From positions 1-64,000 of the forward strand of contig NZ_RQEP01000016.1 of the NCBI RefSeq assembly GCF_004770055.1: DNA of 64,000 nt, given 5' to 3'. Under the pieces are notes generated by a model. It saw only the letters and a list, made by a program, of their open reading frames with translations, was not told where the DNA came from and searched no databases. Of the stretch, positions 25,454 through 36,847 are shown piece after piece; within the stretch, counting starts at the first letter, position 1; every line of letters starts with the position of its first letter. A program made the translations under genes and the position numbers. This DNA comes from Leptospira semungkisensis. GTDB taxonomy: Bacteria; Spirochaetota; Leptospiria; Leptospirales; Leptospiraceae.

Positions 25454-26974
25454 TTAGTTGGCGTGTTTTCTCATCTTGATCGAAAGAATAATCCCGACCG
25501 CAACCATGGACATGATCAAGTGAGATCCACCGTAACTCATAAAGGAAAGCGGGATCCCCGTTACAGGCATGAGCCCAAGCACAATCCCGATATTGATCGC
25601 CATGTGATAGAATAGCATGGCAACAATCCCAGATGCAAGCAAGGAACCGAATCTATCCTTACTCTCATAACTGATCTGGAGCCCTCTCAAAGGAATCGAG
25701 AATAAGAAAAATAATAAGAAAACAGATCCTATAAACCCAGTCTGCTCGGCCCAGGATGCAAAGATAAAGTCAGTGCTTGCCTCAGGGACATGAGGGATCT
25801 TTCCTTCGGTCATTTCAGCGTTTAGGAAACCTTTTCCTACAAGTTTTCCGGAACCAACCGCAGGCTTAGAAGCTCTCAGCTGATATCCAGCGCCTTGTTT
25901 GAACTCGTCCGGGTTCAAGAAAGCTGTCAGACGAATTACCTGGTTCTCTCGGAATGGGACCGTTTTCATCACGACTACCGCAGAAAGAAGGCTAACACCC
26001 AAGATCCCCAAAGGAATATAATAAGTACGTAATGTTTTGGATCCTCTCGCAATTCTCAAGAGGATCATAACGATACTGAAAATAATGAGAGCCGCGCCCA
26101 CTCCGATGAGTAGTGCCTGGTTGGATAAAAGTTTGAATACGAAACTCGCTTCCAAATCCACAACCTGTTCCACCGCTTCCTTCAAAGCAGACAATGTCTT
26201 AGGAGTAAGATTCGCTCCGGCTACTTCTTTTCCGTCGATCACCTGCCAGGTCTTTCCGCCCAACCTGTTTACTACAGATAGAAGATCCGTCTTTCCTGTT
26301 CTTTGCAGAAAAGCTAATATATCATTTAAGAGAGTAAGCTTGGAATATTCGACATACATTGGAAGTACAAGAGAGATGCCTCCGAATGTAATGAAGGAGC
26401 CGATATGCAAATAATCCGCTCCTCCTAAGAACAACATAGTGAATAAGATCGGAAGAAAGGACACTGCAGTTCCGAAGTCTGGCTGCAATAAGATCAATAC
26501 CATCGGAAGAAGCACGATCCCGAAAGGGATCACGAGTACGACTAACTTCTTCATCTCCTTCTCTTTTAAGACCAAGTACTGACCAAGAAGGATCACGGTC
26601 GCAAGTTTTGCGAACTCGGAAGCCTGCAATAAGAAGGGACCGATCTTGATCCAAGATCTAGCTCCCCTGCTAGAAGGAAGATAGCCGATCCATTTCACCA
26701 AGGTTAGCATCAAGAGAAGAATAGCAAAACCGTATACGAATAAAGCATACGCACCGATCAATTGGTAATTGACTCTGGATACGAACCACATCACTACGAG
26801 ACCAACTAAGAAGAATATGAATTGCTTAAACCATTTATGAGCCATGAGCCCGATAGAAGGATCGTCGAAATTATATTCTTGAGAATACAGAGTTAGAACG
26901 CTGCAGATCACAACTATGATCACGGATCCGACTAGAAAATAATCGATTCTATCTATGGATCTGTCGGACATCAT
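25454..26974 (-). CDS. rodA: Rod-shape SEDS glycosyltransferase RodA with insertion
   Basis: A 506-aa SEDS-family peptidoglycan polymerase of the elongasome. Conserved SEDS features: [20 protein letters not shown] (residues 105-123), LQPDFGTA with the essential Asp (163-170), and the C-terminal [28 protein letters not shown]. The usual RodA length is about 370-420 aa; here roughly residues 206-315 form an extra segment with a soluble part ([15 protein letters not shown]...) and an additional hydrophobic helix between the TM helices that flank the large periplasmic loop. Its ATG overlaps the stop of the PBP2 gene by 4 bases. It pairs with PBP2 (transpeptidase) and MreBCD in side-wall synthesis. 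Confidence 0.93.
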   Translation of the reverse strand: MMSDRSIDRIDYFLVGSVIIVVICSVLTLYSQEYNFDDPSIGLMAHKWFKQFIFFLVGLVVMWFVSRVNYQLIGAYALFVYGFAILLLMLTLVKWIGYLPSSRGARSWIKIGPFLLQASEFAKLATVILLGQYLVLKEKEMKKLVVLVIPFGIVLLPMVLILLQPDFGTAVSFLPILFTMLFLGGADYLHIGSFITFGGISLVLPMYVEYSKLTLLNDILAFLQRTGKTDLLSVVNRLGGKTWQVIDGKEVAGANLTPKTLSALKEAVEQVVDLEASFVFKLLSNQALLIGVGAALIIFSIVMILLRIARGSKTLRTYYIPLGILGVSLLSAVVVMKTVPFRENQVIRLTAFLNPDEFKQGAGYQLRASKPAVGSGKLVGKGFLNAEMTEGKIPHVPEASTDFIFASWAEQTGFIGSVFLLFFLFSIPLRGLQISYESKDRFGSLLASGIVAMLFYHMAINIGIVLGLMPVTGIPLSFMSYGGSHLIMSMVAVGIILSIKMRKHAN

Positions 26975-28911
26975 TGGATCTTCTCCGGTAATACCGGCGC
27001 TGCTTCCGGCACTTCTGCAGTTCGTTTGAAACTTCCCGGTGGGAAGGCGGCTCTAAACATTTCTCTCGCAACAGGAGCGGCTCCCGCAGCTCCACCCACT
27101 CCATATTCCACGAAGACTGCGACTAACACTTGCTCGCTGACAGGTGCGTTGGCAGGAGCATATCCGATAAACCAAGCGTGGTTAGAACCGGAGGCACCTC
27201 TTCTTCTTGTTTGAGCGGTTCCTGTTTTTCCTGCGATATCAGGTAGCCCAGGCTTGTTCAAAACGAAAGCAGCCGTTCCATTCTTCACAACTAAACGCAA
27301 GCCCGTCTTGATCGATTCAATGGTAGAAGCTTGGATCGGAATATCTCTCAATCTCTGAGGCTCTGTGCGATTGATAATGGAATTGTCTAAAGGATCTCGG
27401 ATCTCATTCACAACGTAAGGCTGGTAGATCTGTCCTTTATTCAAGAGTCCTGCATAGAATAGCGCCATGCCGAGAGGAGTAACGGACATGAATCCTTGTC
27501 CAATAGAGAGGTTGATCGTATCTCCGTCGAACCATCTAGTTCCGTACGTCCTCTTCTTCCAAGCAGAAGAAGGCACAAAGCCGCTGATCTCTCCCGGAAG
27601 ATCGATCTTGGACTTTTGATCCAATAAGAATAAACGAGAATATGTTAAGATAGGATCGGAGCCCAGTTTATAACCTAGGTTATAAAAGTAGACGGAGCAA
27701 GATTTTTGGAGAGCGTGAGCTAAATCATTCGTGCCATGACCACCCTTCTCCCAACAATAAAAGACTTGGTCCGGAACTCCGGCAAAAGTAGATTTCAGAA
27801 TATAACTTCCATTACAACTGTAGCTTGTCTCCGGAGTATAATCGATCTTGTGACCACTTTCCAGAGCCGCCATTGCAACTAACGTTTTATACGTAGAAGC
27901 CGGAGGAAATTTAGATTGAATGGCTAAATTTAAGAAACCGCCATTCGCATCCACTCTTCTATAATGCGCCGTTCTTTCCGATCTACTCTTTCCTGATAGA
28001 ATATTCGGATCGTAACTCGGATTGGATGCCATCGCAAGCACCTCTCCTGTAGAAGGACGTAGTGCGATCGCTGTTCCTCTCGCTCCTTTGAGCGCCTTGT
28101 ACGCTGCGAGTTGTATATCCTTGTCTATCGTTAGAATGAGATTATTTCCAGGAGTGGAATGCTCTACCACTCTCTCTTCTTCTATATTCCCCTCGGAGCT
28201 TCTCTTTTGGATCCTGAATCCGTCCGTTCCGCGTAAGCGAGAATCGTATTCTAATTCGAGGCCGTCTTTTCCCAACCATTGATAAGACTTGATCTCTCTC
28301 GTAAGAAGGTCTGTCTTACTCGGCTTTCCGATATAGCCAGTAACATGTGCAAGAGCGGGTCCCATCTTATAGATCCTTCTGGGAGAAGGGACCAATATTA
28401 CATATTTTGAAATCGTATCGAAGACGGAGATCCTTTCCTGCTGCGCCTTGCTAATCGCCTCCAGCAGAACGAAAGGTTTTTTGGATTTGATATTCTTGGA
28501 GAATTTAGGCTCCAGAAGATCCTCTTCGTAATACGACATCGGAATAGAAAGAGTTCTCGCAAATTCCTGAAGGAAATTACGAACCTTGGCAGGATCATAT
28601 TTCAGAAGAGAAGTATTTAAAACTGCATCCAAGCTGGAATAATTGGAAACCAATGCCATAGAAGTTTCCGGAGTGAGAAAGTTCCGATCGAACATCTCTC
28701 CTCTGGCAGCGGGAATGGTCTCACTTTTTCGCACGAACTTCTCCGCTTTGAGAGAGTTGTCCGTTCCTTGCACTATCTGCAGATTGAACAATTGGATCAC
28801 AAACGCGACTAACGCGAAAGCTACAAGACCGGAGAACATATACAGCCTGAGCCTGAAACTACGTTCCAGTCTAAACTCTGTGGCTGAAGAAGATCCTCCT
28901 CCCCCAAGCAT
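26971..28911 (-). CDS. mrdA: Penicillin-binding protein 2 (transpeptidase)
   Basis: A 646-aa class B PBP: one N-terminal TM helix (about residues 20-44), a dimerisation or pedestal domain (with [10 protein letters not shown]), and a C-terminal transpeptidase domain. Catalytic motifs are STYK in [12 protein letters not shown] and KTGTAQ in AGKTGTAQ. The position of the SxN/SxD motif reads KSCSVYFYN, that is SCS, where Asn or Asp is usual. It cross-links peptidoglycan in partnership with RodA, which overlaps its stop codon. mreD ends 1 bp upstream. Confidence 0.93.
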   Translation of the reverse strand: MLGGGGSSSATEFRLERSFRLRLYMFSGLVAFALVAFVIQLFNLQIVQGTDNSLKAEKFVRKSETIPAARGEMFDRNFLTPETSMALVSNYSSLDAVLNTSLLKYDPAKVRNFLQEFARTLSIPMSYYEEDLLEPKFSKNIKSKKPFVLLEAISKAQQERISVFDTISKYVILVPSPRRIYKMGPALAHVTGYIGKPSKTDLLTREIKSYQWLGKDGLELEYDSRLRGTDGFRIQKRSSEGNIEEERVVEHSTPGNNLILTIDKDIQLAAYKALKGARGTAIALRPSTGEVLAMASNPSYDPNILSGKSRSERTAHYRRVDANGGFLNLAIQSKFPPASTYKTLVAMAALESGHKIDYTPETSYSCNGSYILKSTFAGVPDQVFYCWEKGGHGTNDLAHALQKSCSVYFYNLGYKLGSDPILTYSRLFLLDQKSKIDLPGEISGFVPSSAWKKRTYGTRWFDGDTINLSIGQGFMSVTPLGMALFYAGLLNKGQIYQPYVVNEIRDPLDNSIINRTEPQRLRDIPIQASTIESIKTGLRLVVKNGTAAFVLNKPGLPDIAGKTGTAQTRRRGASGSNHAWFIGYAPANAPVSEQVLVAVFVEYGVGGAAGAAPVAREMFRAAFPPGSFKRTAEVPEAAPVLPEKIQ

Positions 28912-28912
28912 A

Positions 28913-29416
28913 TTACGCTTCCGCCTGCTCCAAACGATAGAGCTTGCCTAAGATCCAGAAGAAAATAGGCGCAATAATTGCGTTAAAGATAGAAGTACTG
29001 AAGATGGAATAGTTCAGATTCTCATGAAAGAAAAGAGAGAACAGAAAGTATGTCGCTACCCTGGTTATCAAAGTCACCAGCACTGAATACAACATGATTG
29101 AAATCTGATTTTCGTGATAGGCAGGCCTTGCGAATTTTCCTACTACATAACCCATCAAACAGAAGGTAAGAGAGTGAAGACCGATCTTATAGGTGACCAC
29201 GTTACCTACGATCTCACCGCCTAATCCAGAATCCGAAAGAAGACCTCCGAAGAATCCGATCCAGATCCCCGCCATGGTCCCTCTTCTGAGAGCGAAGAAT
29301 AGAACGAATAGAACCATGAAGTCCGGCTTATATCCGGAGATCTCGAAGGCATTTGTCCCGTTCAAGAAATGGGAAATAAAAATCCCCGCACCGATGACTA
29401 CATATTCTAGGATCAT
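28913..29416 (-). CDS. mreD: Rod shape-determining protein MreD
   Basis: A 167-aa inner-membrane protein with five or so hydrophobic helices and the family-typical segment [23 protein letters not shown] (shortened here to its pattern: Gly-rich helix followed by Asp-Ser). It connects MreC to the elongasome membrane complex. The start shares its last base with the mreC stop, and the PBP2 gene follows 1 bp after its stop, so it lies inside the mreB-mreC-mreD-pbp2-rodA operon. Confidence 0.9.
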   Translation of the reverse strand: MILEYVVIGAGIFISHFLNGTNAFEISGYKPDFMVLFVLFFALRRGTMAGIWIGFFGGLLSDSGLGGEIVGNVVTYKIGLHSLTFCLMGYVVGKFARPAYHENQISIMLYSVLVTLITRVATYFLFSLFFHENLNYSIFSTSIFNAIIAPIFFWILGKLYRLEQAEA

Positions 29417-30519
29417 CAGTTGGTTTCCTCTTCCGTAAAGCCTGCTCCACCGTCTTGTTTCGGCTTAAGCGGCTTGGCTTCCCCAGGCTTAGGAACTACC
29501 GGGGCTTGAGCCTTAGGCTCTCGATCTTCTTTAGGATAATTTAATTCACCAAAGTACGGATTTTCAATATTAATATTCTGTCCTTCCGGCCAGGTTTCCG
29601 CCCATTTTTCAGGAAGCTTGAGTAGAATGGTAACTGACTCTAACATATCAAAACGCACAAAAGGTTTTAAGAATGCTGTCTTAAAGCTTCCGTTTCTAGG
29701 ACCTTCTTCCGTAATGATCCCGACTGGAATGCCTGGAGGAAAAATACCGGAAGCACCCGAACTATAAACTGCCTTTCCGATCTTACTCAAAGATTCGGTG
29801 TATTGGATCATCTCGCTCGGACCCATCGGATAATCACCGAACACTCTTGGATCAATAATAATACCGCTATCTATATAATTCATGAGAGCCTCGGTTCCTC
29901 TTCCTGAGTTACCGGAAAGTGTGGCCCATAGATTGCTGTCTGGAATGGAAACGCCCATACTAAAATTAGAATTTATTAATGGTTGCACGATTGCAGAACC
30001 ACCGGTGACAGCGATCACCTTTCCTACCAATGCCTCGATGATCTCACCCTTTTGGTTTACCGATCTTGCAGTCACAGGCATATAAGGCTTGATCCCAGCT
30101 TCGGAGCCCTTATCGATGATGATGGTACGATAGATTGAATTCAAACGGACAGAAAGAACTTCTGCCTTGATGCTTGCAAACTTCTGACGAGTATTAAAAC
30201 GAAGTTCCCTTCTTAAGATCTCGTTCTCTCTGTTTAAGCGTTCCAGGTCTTGAGGAAGAAGTTTATAATCATCCACCGCTGCGACGCAAGCGTCTCTTTC
30301 CTGGCGAACTGCTTCAAAAGATTCTAATTTAGTATAAGCTCCTTTGAAGAAGGAACCTACACCGTCAATGGAACCGGAAACCGAGTCGCCCACTCTTTGG
30401 AAACTAGCGATCCCTCTCACTAAGACATTACTCTTAAATGTCAGAGAGAGGATCGAAAATACGATACAGAAAAGAAGAGAGACTGTTTCCTTACTTTTAT
30501 TTACTTGGAGCCAAAGCAT
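29416..30519 (-). CDS. mreC: Rod shape-determining protein MreC
   Basis: A 367-aa bitopic protein: short cytoplasmic end, one TM helix (residues 13-31), a coiled-coil (about 85-112, [20 protein letters not shown]), the paired beta-barrel domains typical of MreC ([39 protein letters not shown]), and a Pro/Lys/Glu-rich C-terminal tail of about 60 residues that is longer than in E. coli and probably disordered. It organises PBP2/RodA in the periplasm. It lies 37 bp after mreB. Confidence 0.93.
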   Translation of the reverse strand: MLWLQVNKSKETVSLLFCIVFSILSLTFKSNVLVRGIASFQRVGDSVSGSIDGVGSFFKGAYTKLESFEAVRQERDACVAAVDDYKLLPQDLERLNRENEILRRELRFNTRQKFASIKAEVLSVRLNSIYRTIIIDKGSEAGIKPYMPVTARSVNQKGEIIEALVGKVIAVTGGSAIVQPLINSNFSMGVSIPDSNLWATLSGNSGRGTEALMNYIDSGIIIDPRVFGDYPMGPSEMIQYTESLSKIGKAVYSSGASGIFPPGIPVGIITEEGPRNGSFKTAFLKPFVRFDMLESVTILLKLPEKWAETWPEGQNINIENPYFGELNYPKEDREPKAQAPVVPKPGEAKPLKPKQDGGAGFTEEETN

Positions 30520-30556
30520 ATTAACGGTTCAAATTCTGATCCCAAGCAAATTAGGA

Positions 30557-31579
30557 TCAGCGAATTCCCGGCTTGAGATACTTAACTTCGTCTAAGAATT
30601 TTCCGGTTCCCAAAACCACGCAGGTCAAAGGGTTCTCGGCTCTGAATACAGGAACTCCAGTTTCCTTAGAAAGATAGGTTTCTAATCCACGAAGAAGGCA
30701 TCCTCCTCCGGTTAGAACGATCCCTCTTTCTACGATATCCGAAGCAAGCTCAGGAGGAGTTCTTTCCAGAACTCGTTTGATCCCGTCCAGGATCTCATCG
30801 GTAGGTTCTTTGAGAGCCTTACGGATCTCGTTAGATTCTAACTCTAAAGTACGAGGAAGACCGGAGATCGCATCTCTACCTTTGACTTCCATGGTCTCAG
30901 TCTTTTTCTCAGGATAAGCGTTACCGATGGTAAGCTTGATATCCTCAGCGGTCCTCTCTCCCACTACTAGGTTGTATTGGTTTCTGAGGTATTTGATAAT
31001 TGCATCGTCGAACTCGTCTCCACCAGTACGGATGGATTCTGCGATCACCATACCGCCTAATGAAATGACAGCGATCTCAGTAGTACCACCACCTATATCC
31101 ACGATCATGTTTCCAGCAGGTTCATTGATCGGGATATTCGCTCCGATCGCAGCTGCCAGAGCCTCGTCGATGAGGAAGATCTCTCTCGCACCCGCTTGCT
31201 CAGCAGATTCACGAACGGCACGTCTTTCCACCTCGGTGATTCCGGAAGGAACTCCGATCACGATCCTTGGTTTTACGAACGTAGTACGATTGTGAACCTT
31301 AGCGATAAAGTAACGGATCATTTTTTCGACCGTTTCGAAGTCGGCGATCACTCCGTCTTTCATAGGGCGAATTGCCACAATTTCGCCAGGAGTACGACCA
31401 AGCATCCTCTTGGCTTCTTGGCCTACAGCCAGCACCTTTCCGGTAGCAGCATGCACCGCTACTACGGAAGGCTCGGAGAGTACGATACCTTGCCCCTTTA
31501 CATGGACGAGAGTGTTGGCGGTTCCGAGGTCGATTCCCATATCGTTGGAAAATAGTCCGTAGAGCTTGTCGAATATCAT
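30557..31579 (-). CDS. mreB: Actin-like cell-shape protein MreB
   Basis: A 340-aa bacterial actin that forms membrane-associated filaments guiding side-wall synthesis. ATP-binding segments are clear: [14 protein letters not shown] (phosphate 1), [18 protein letters not shown] (phosphate 2) and [13 protein letters not shown] (adenosine motif). The frame is open upstream to 31756, but ATG 31579 is the start because it has AAGGA at the right distance and matches the family N-terminus [11 protein letters not shown]. It is first in the rod operon. A hairpin (TGCCCG/CGGGCA, 31686-31704) lies in its probable leader. Confidence 0.96.
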   Translation of the reverse strand: MIFDKLYGLFSNDMGIDLGTANTLVHVKGQGIVLSEPSVVAVHAATGKVLAVGQEAKRMLGRTPGEIVAIRPMKDGVIADFETVEKMIRYFIAKVHNRTTFVKPRIVIGVPSGITEVERRAVRESAEQAGAREIFLIDEALAAAIGANIPINEPAGNMIVDIGGGTTEIAVISLGGMVIAESIRTGGDEFDDAIIKYLRNQYNLVVGERTAEDIKLTIGNAYPEKKTETMEVKGRDAISGLPRTLELESNEIRKALKEPTDEILDGIKRVLERTPPELASDIVERGIVLTGGGCLLRGLETYLSKETGVPVFRAENPLTCVVLGTGKFLDEVKYLKPGIR

Positions 31580-31685
31580 TACTGTCCTTTGCTTGCCGAG
31601 AGGCGGTTGATCTTTTTTATTATTATCTGCGCAAATCCCGAAAATCTCTAGGATTTTCCCATCGCCGATCGAATTCAATATTTCC

Positions 31686-31704
31686 TGCCCGATCCCAACG
31701 GGCA
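31686..31704 (-). other. Hairpin in the mreB leader
   Basis: TGCCCG, a 7-base loop and CGGGCA, about 110 bases upstream of the mreB start, between the divergent mreB and ppx genes. If the mreB transcript starts upstream of it, the hairpin would be in the leader; it could also be a palindromic operator. Nothing decides between these. Confidence 0.3.
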
Positions 31705-31771
31705 ATTCCAAAACAAAAAAAACGAAAAACAAATTGGAAGCCTTTACGACCTCCATAAACTTGGGGATCTT

Positions 31772-33325
31772 ATGGTCCGGGAAAACACCCTAGCTGCCAT
31801 CGATCTAGGCACCAACTCCTTTCACATGATCATCGTTCGGGTCCGAGAAAACGGGACCTTTGAAGCTATAGCCAGAGAGAAGGAGAACGTTCGTCTCGGA
31901 AGCGGTTTAGAAGAAGGAGGAGAGATCGATCCCCCTGCATTCAAGCGCGCCATCGATTGTTTGAAGCGCTTCAAACTATTGGCTGATAATTCCAAGGCAG
32001 AGATCCGAGCGGTCGCCACATCAGCCTTGAGAGAAGCTTCCAATAGGTCCGAATTCCAGGCAGCCGCCTGGAAGGAAGCCGGCATAAAGATAGACGTTAT
32101 CAGTGGATACGAAGAGGCCCGACTCATTTACTTCGGGATCCTGCAAGGCCTTCCCGTATTCGATAAGAAGATATTGTTAATAGATATAGGCGGGGGAAGT
32201 ACCGAAGTCCTAGTAGGTTATAGAGGAGATATACTCTTCTCCAAAAGCTTTAAATTAGGAGCCATTCGACTCACTGAGAAATTCTTAAAATCGGATCCAT
32301 TGGATTCCTCTCAAATACGAAAATGTAAACTCTATGTAGAAGAGACCATCCTCCCTTTTCGAAAGATTATTCGAGACCTGAGACCGGAAATGATCATCGG
32401 TTCATCCGGAACCATCCAAGCAACTGCTGGGATCATCCGAGCGATGGACGGAGAAGCAGAAGAGATCCCACTGAATCATTATACATTTACTTCGGCTGAA
32501 TTCAGAAGAGCAAGAAACCTAGTCATGGAATCGGACACTTCCAAGAAGAGGGCCAAGATCCCAGGCTTCGATTCCAAGCGCTCCGATATCATTGTAGGAG
32601 GAATACTGATCTTAGAAGAACTGTTCCAACTACTGGATCTCCCCGATTTGACAATCTCTGAATTCGCTCTGCGGGAAGGGATTATCTACGACACTATCCG
32701 AAAGTGGGAACATTTCCAGGACCAAGAGCATTCCAAACACCTGGATGATATCCGTCAAAAGTCGATTCACAATCTATTAGTTTCTTATACCAGGGACGAA
32801 GAATACGCGAGACATGTCGCAAAACTTTCCTTGGATATTTTCGATCAACTGCAGCCGGTCCACAAGTTAGGTAAAGAAGAAAGAGAATATCTAGAGGCTT
32901 CTTCCTTACTTCACGAGGTTGGACTTTTTATTTCTCATTCCGCCTATCATAAACATAGCTACTATCTGATCCGAAACTCGGAAGCAATGCTCGGATTTAC
33001 TTGGGGAGAAATAGAACTCATAGCGCTTACCGCAAGATATCACCGCAAGAGCGCTCCTAAATCCAAGCATAGAGAATTCCAAAGGATTGGCGGAAGAGAA
33101 CAAGACATCGTACAAAAACTCTCAGGAATATTACGGATCGCGAGCGCTTGCAATCGAAATCGACAAGGCTTAATTGAAACCGTGAAATGCCAGGTCCGAA
33201 AAAACCAAGCTATCTTCTCGTTGGCCACAAAACAGAATTATGATAAGAGCTTAGAGCTTTGGGCCTGCGAAGAACAGGCAGATGCATTCGAATCCGCGTA
33301 CGGATTCGTCCCCATCTTCCAGTAG
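31772..33325 (+). CDS. ppx: Ppx/GppA phosphatase with HD-type C-terminal domain
   Basis: A 517-aa member of the exopolyphosphatase/guanosine pentaphosphatase family (ASKHA fold). N-terminal [15 protein letters not shown], then [15 protein letters not shown] and [14 protein letters not shown] are the nucleotide/phosphate motifs. The C-terminal 200 residues are an HD-like helical domain with [23 protein letters not shown]. It should hydrolyse inorganic polyphosphate and/or pppGpp in the cytoplasm; which one cannot be told. Divergent from mreB. A lipoprotein gene starts 2 bp after its stop. Confidence 0.9.
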   Translation: MVRENTLAAIDLGTNSFHMIIVRVRENGTFEAIAREKENVRLGSGLEEGGEIDPPAFKRAIDCLKRFKLLADNSKAEIRAVATSALREASNRSEFQAAAWKEAGIKIDVISGYEEARLIYFGILQGLPVFDKKILLIDIGGGSTEVLVGYRGDILFSKSFKLGAIRLTEKFLKSDPLDSSQIRKCKLYVEETILPFRKIIRDLRPEMIIGSSGTIQATAGIIRAMDGEAEEIPLNHYTFTSAEFRRARNLVMESDTSKKRAKIPGFDSKRSDIIVGGILILEELFQLLDLPDLTISEFALREGIIYDTIRKWEHFQDQEHSKHLDDIRQKSIHNLLVSYTRDEEYARHVAKLSLDIFDQLQPVHKLGKEEREYLEASSLLHEVGLFISHSAYHKHSYYLIRNSEAMLGFTWGEIELIALTARYHRKSAPKSKHREFQRIGGREQDIVQKLSGILRIASACNRNRQGLIETVKCQVRKNQAIFSLATKQNYDKSLELWACEEQADAFESAYGFVPIFQ

Positions 33326-33327
33326 AG

Positions 33328-34041
33328 ATGCCTGCAGATCTCAAACATTCCGCCTTGACCGAGACGAAAAGTATTTTAATAAAATTGAATATTCCAATAC
33401 GGATCCGAATCCTTCTAATCTTTTTCTTTTTTTCCGGATGCTTCCAAGTCTATCCGATCCGAGAAGAATTGATGGAGACTAAAATTCTACGTTCCATGGA
33501 ATCGAATAGGATCGTAAACTCAGTAGAGATCAAACATGAATTCGTAAACAAGTTCTTGGAATTAACCATCCAAGAAAGCACCAAAGAAGAAAGTCTTCGA
33601 TCGGAACAGATCTTAGAAAGAAAAAAGATATCGTACGGATACAGAAAATCGGAGAACTACAGACAGATCACCACGGACGAAAAGCCTTGGAACAGAGATA
33701 TTTTAGGTAGCTTTGCCGACCTATTTGCCTTATTTGAACTAATCACTATTCCATTTCGCACAATGAGCGACACAAAGGAACAAGAATCCGAAAGAGAAAC
33801 AATCCTTTCCTCCGAAGAAAAGGAAACTCCTATAAAAGCGAATTTAACTCTGATCATTCGGATCGAGAACTCAGAAGTGTTGAACAGAAAGTTAGAAACT
33901 AGAACAATGAAGATCCCTCTCTCGGAGATCCGAAGAGTTTTTCCCAAATCCAATCAAATGGAAATCCTAGTCTATAAGGAGAAAGAAAGAGTATCTTACA
34001 AGACAGTTTCCCTGCAAGATGCCTTACAACAAATACGGTAG
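33328..34041 (+). CDS. Putative lipoprotein, unknown function
   Basis: A 237-aa protein from ATG 33328, 2 bp after the ppx stop; a longer frame from 33259 would overlap ppx and is not favoured. It has a basic N-terminus, a hydrophobic run and lipobox FSGC, then a charged Glu/Lys/Arg-rich body with repeated ESxRE-like segments. Probably lipid-anchored in the inner or outer membrane, facing the periplasm. Family not recognised. Likely co-transcribed with ppx. Confidence 0.65.
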   Translation: MPADLKHSALTETKSILIKLNIPIRIRILLIFFFFSGCFQVYPIREELMETKILRSMESNRIVNSVEIKHEFVNKFLELTIQESTKEESLRSEQILERKKISYGYRKSENYRQITTDEKPWNRDILGSFADLFALFELITIPFRTMSDTKEQESERETILSSEEKETPIKANLTLIIRIENSEVLNRKLETRTMKIPLSEIRRVFPKSNQMEILVYKEKERVSYKTVSLQDALQQIR

Positions 34042-34122
34042 AAGAAGACGAACTTAAAAATTCTAACTTCTTAAGCCCAATATATATATAGAATAGAACT
34101 CCATTCCAAAAATGATCCGCTT

Positions 34123-36348
34123 CTATCCAAGGACTCTCGGATCGGATCGATTCTCTGAAATCGCCCTACTCTTCTCTACTAGAAACTCGGAAAGCTTTTG
34201 CACTCTAGGATGTTCGGGAACAATAGAACTTGCCTCCGCCAGAAGTTGAAAGGATCTATCCATTCTATTCTTAGAAGCGTACATCTCTGCAAGATGCAAA
34301 AGATTCTCCGGATCCTGAGGATTGCGCATCCTGTACCTTTCACTCAGATCGATAGAAAGCACAGTCTTACCGCTCTTACGTAAGAATTTACTTACCGAAA
34401 GAAGAAACTCAGTATCCGTAGGCTTCTTCTGCAAATATTTAAGACCAAGCTCACCAGCCTTGGAATATTTCTTCTCCGCAAAACATTCTATAGCAAGCTT
34501 TCTACACTCCTGCAAAGAAATCGTTTTTAATAAATTTGCTTGAGACGACTGAACAGATTCCTGTTCTACATTAGAATTTACTTTTTTAGGCGCCTCTATC
34601 CTTAATAAAGAAAGATCATCTGTGATCTCTCCTTCTTTTTGGATTAACTCGTACGTTTTATCTAGATCGCCTTGGGACCTTCGGATGATCTGCAGGAATC
34701 TGGTATCATCGGTATCGATCTCTTCTCCTGCCTCAGATTTTATCAACAGATCGTCCCTTCCATCCGAGCCGCAGAATAGAACATCTCCCGCTTTCAACTG
34801 AAATACTTCTATATGAACATTCCTTCCTAAGCCGGAATGACCGATCTTAAAATACTTTTCAGAAGGCTCTAGAAAATCAGCAACTCCGTCTCTAAATAGA
34901 ACCGGCGAAGGATGTTCGCAATTTATATAATATAACACTCCTCGAGACTCATCCACTAATCCTAAGAAAGCGGATGCAAGAAGAGAACCGTCGAATGCTT
35001 CAAATACTTTTTGTAATTCTATAAACCAGTTCTTGACCCATCTTTCCGGCCAAACATTTCGATACAATGCAGGAGTCCTTTCTATCATAGAACGAGAAAT
35101 CGAACCTAAGACGATCGCACCTACAGCTCCTTGCAAAGACTTTCCCATTGCATCCGCGTTTACGAACGCGAGATAATTCTTGCCTCGCAATCGAATCGAA
35201 TGGGCCAAAGAAATATCTCCACCTATCTGTCTCTCCTTTTGCTTGTATTGGAATTTCTTCTTCTGGATCGTAAGAGAACGCACCGAATAATCAGAACCAT
35301 TTAGAAAAATGGAATGTAACGGTTCCGTTAAAAGAGAGGTAAGGAAATAATCTCCGTCCTGACTGTATTTCAGTTTCTGGATTTCTTCTAAGCTCTTGCC
35401 GAGCTCGTTCGCAGTTTCCTTTAGTTGTCTCGTTCTTTCTTCTACTTTGGATTCCAGGCCCTCGTTTAGAGATTGGATCTCCGCGTATAGACCTTTGAGT
35501 CTCTCCACAACTTTTCCGATTCTTTCTTCTTGCTTACCGAATTCATCCAAAGAAGAAGGAGAAATCCTTAAGCCGAAATTTCCCTTTCCTACTTCTTCTA
35601 AGAATCCTGTGACGGAAGAAAGTCTGCTTCGAATAGATTCTGTTACGATCCAAGCAGTAAATAAGAGAGGGACAGAGAACAGAAGAGCCATGATCGCCAA
35701 ATGCACAAGAGGGTTCTCAAGCTTGATCCTTCCATCCACAGTGGCATAGAGCATATAACCCAAAAGACTGAAAGGCATAGAGATCATTGCAGCCACAACA
35801 ACTAGTAGCCGCTTAGAATAGGGAAAGAAAAGCTTAGTTCTTGCCTCAATTTCCCGAAATTTTCCCTTATTTAAAGCGGGCCTCAAAGAGTATTCCGTAA
35901 TAAACAAATAGCTAATAAATGAAATCGGAATGATCCCCAAATAGAGCGCAGGGATTGTTGCGATTAGATTCGGACGATAGCCCACAATCAAATAAACGAT
36001 AATATGAGCGAGAAGAACTCCCAGAAACCAACGGCCCGCAATCGTAAACGATTCATAGATAGGCTGGGTCATATAAATGGATTTCGCGGAGACTAAAAGA
36101 TTCGGATCGATCGAACTCCTATCCTCTAAATACGCAGCCTTCTTAAGCCTTAGATATCTAAGATAAAAGGCACCGAGAAGCATGGCAGTTGCTGCTACCG
36201 TGGCAGCGACTCCCATAGAAAGATATTCTTCCAGAGAATATAAGGAACCGGTCACTGCAGAAAAGTAGACCGCAAAAGGGACAGGGACCGTGTGGGTAAA
36301 AAGCTCAAGCCTCCAAGTGAGGACAGGCAAAAGTCTGGATTGGCTCAT
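34123..36348 (-). CDS. Membrane SpoIIE-type serine phosphatase with HAMP and TPR
   Basis: A 741-aa protein with about six TM helices (residues 20-250), a HAMP-like linker (SRLSSVTGFLEEVGKGNFGLRI, residues about 240-265), a coiled coil (290-330), a PP2C/SpoIIE phosphatase domain (about 340-590, with QIGGDISLAH, NADAMGKSLQGAVGA and LFCGSDGRDDLL giving the metal Asp residues) and a C-terminal TPR-like region. It should dephosphorylate a Ser/Thr-phosphorylated partner, typically an anti-sigma antagonist, in response to a membrane signal. Leptospira encode many such RsbU-like proteins. It follows the terminator after the 2-oxoglutarate dehydrogenase operon, so it has its own promoter. Confidence 0.88.
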   Translation of the reverse strand: MSQSRLLPVLTWRLELFTHTVPVPFAVYFSAVTGSLYSLEEYLSMGVAATVAATAMLLGAFYLRYLRLKKAAYLEDRSSIDPNLLVSAKSIYMTQPIYESFTIAGRWFLGVLLAHIIVYLIVGYRPNLIATIPALYLGIIPISFISYLFITEYSLRPALNKGKFREIEARTKLFFPYSKRLLVVVAAMISMPFSLLGYMLYATVDGRIKLENPLVHLAIMALLFSVPLLFTAWIVTESIRSRLSSVTGFLEEVGKGNFGLRISPSSLDEFGKQEERIGKVVERLKGLYAEIQSLNEGLESKVEERTRQLKETANELGKSLEEIQKLKYSQDGDYFLTSLLTEPLHSIFLNGSDYSVRSLTIQKKKFQYKQKERQIGGDISLAHSIRLRGKNYLAFVNADAMGKSLQGAVGAIVLGSISRSMIERTPALYRNVWPERWVKNWFIELQKVFEAFDGSLLASAFLGLVDESRGVLYYINCEHPSPVLFRDGVADFLEPSEKYFKIGHSGLGRNVHIEVFQLKAGDVLFCGSDGRDDLLIKSEAGEEIDTDDTRFLQIIRRSQGDLDKTYELIQKEGEITDDLSLLRIEAPKKVNSNVEQESVQSSQANLLKTISLQECRKLAIECFAEKKYSKAGELGLKYLQKKPTDTEFLLSVSKFLRKSGKTVLSIDLSERYRMRNPQDPENLLHLAEMYASKNRMDRSFQLLAEASSIVPEHPRVQKLSEFLVEKSRAISENRSDPRVLG

Positions 36349-36380
36349 TTTCGTTTCTCATTTTAGCTTAGGATAAAACC

Positions 36381-36406
36381 AACACTGTAGCGTTTGCTAC
36401 AGTGTT
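36381..36406 (-). terminator. Terminator after the OGDH operon
   Basis: A perfect 11-bp stem (AACACTGTAGC/GCTACAGTGTT) with a 4-base loop, 35 bp after the stop of the DUF6941-like gene. On the minus strand GGTTTTATCC follows, a short T-run; on the plus strand CAATATTTTA follows. It separates the sucB-lpdA-sucA-DUF6941 operon from the phosphatase gene. Confidence 0.75.
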
Positions 36407-36440
36407 CAATATTTTATTTCGAAGTAAAAATAAAATTCGA

Positions 36441-36839
36441 TTAAGGGATTTTATCCACCCAGAGAGGGCGACTGCCTACGATCTCAGTACCGATCTTAAG
36501 AAGAAGTATATAGCGTCCTTCTTTCGGAAATACTGCGTGCGGGATGGGAATAGCGATCTCTACGGGTTCGGAGCCGTTATTGACACGAATATTGCCCCCG
36601 ACTCCCATTACCTTCTCGCTTGTGTCGGCAAATTCCAACTCTAACGAGAATTCATGGTCTCCCGGAGGAAGATTAGTAACGCATACATAAATTCCCCAAG
36701 GAGGAAAGACAACGGGAAACTGGCCAGCAAAGAACTTGGTGAATGTTCCTATGATCCCTTTTTTACCGTTGTCTTCCGTGATCACCCGATCCGCAAAGAT
36801 CAATGCTAAGAGGACGGGTTCTCCTACGTTACTCGACAT
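36441..36839 (-). CDS. DUF6941-like protein in the OGDH operon
   Basis: A 132-aa soluble beta-rich protein with the pattern ALIFADRVITEDNGKKGIIGTF, then FPPWGIYVCVTNLPPGDHEF, and a final EGRYILLLKIGTEIVGSRPL. This resembles DUF6941 proteins, whose function is unknown. It starts 8 bp after sucA and precedes the operon's terminator, so it is co-transcribed with the 2-oxoglutarate dehydrogenase genes; whether it has any link to that complex is open. Confidence 0.65.
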   Translation of the reverse strand: MSSNVGEPVLLALIFADRVITEDNGKKGIIGTFTKFFAGQFPVVFPPWGIYVCVTNLPPGDHEFSLELEFADTSEKVMGVGGNIRVNNGSEPVEIAIPIPHAVFPKEGRYILLLKIGTEIVGSRPLWVDKIP

Positions 36840-36847
36840 TAATCAGG

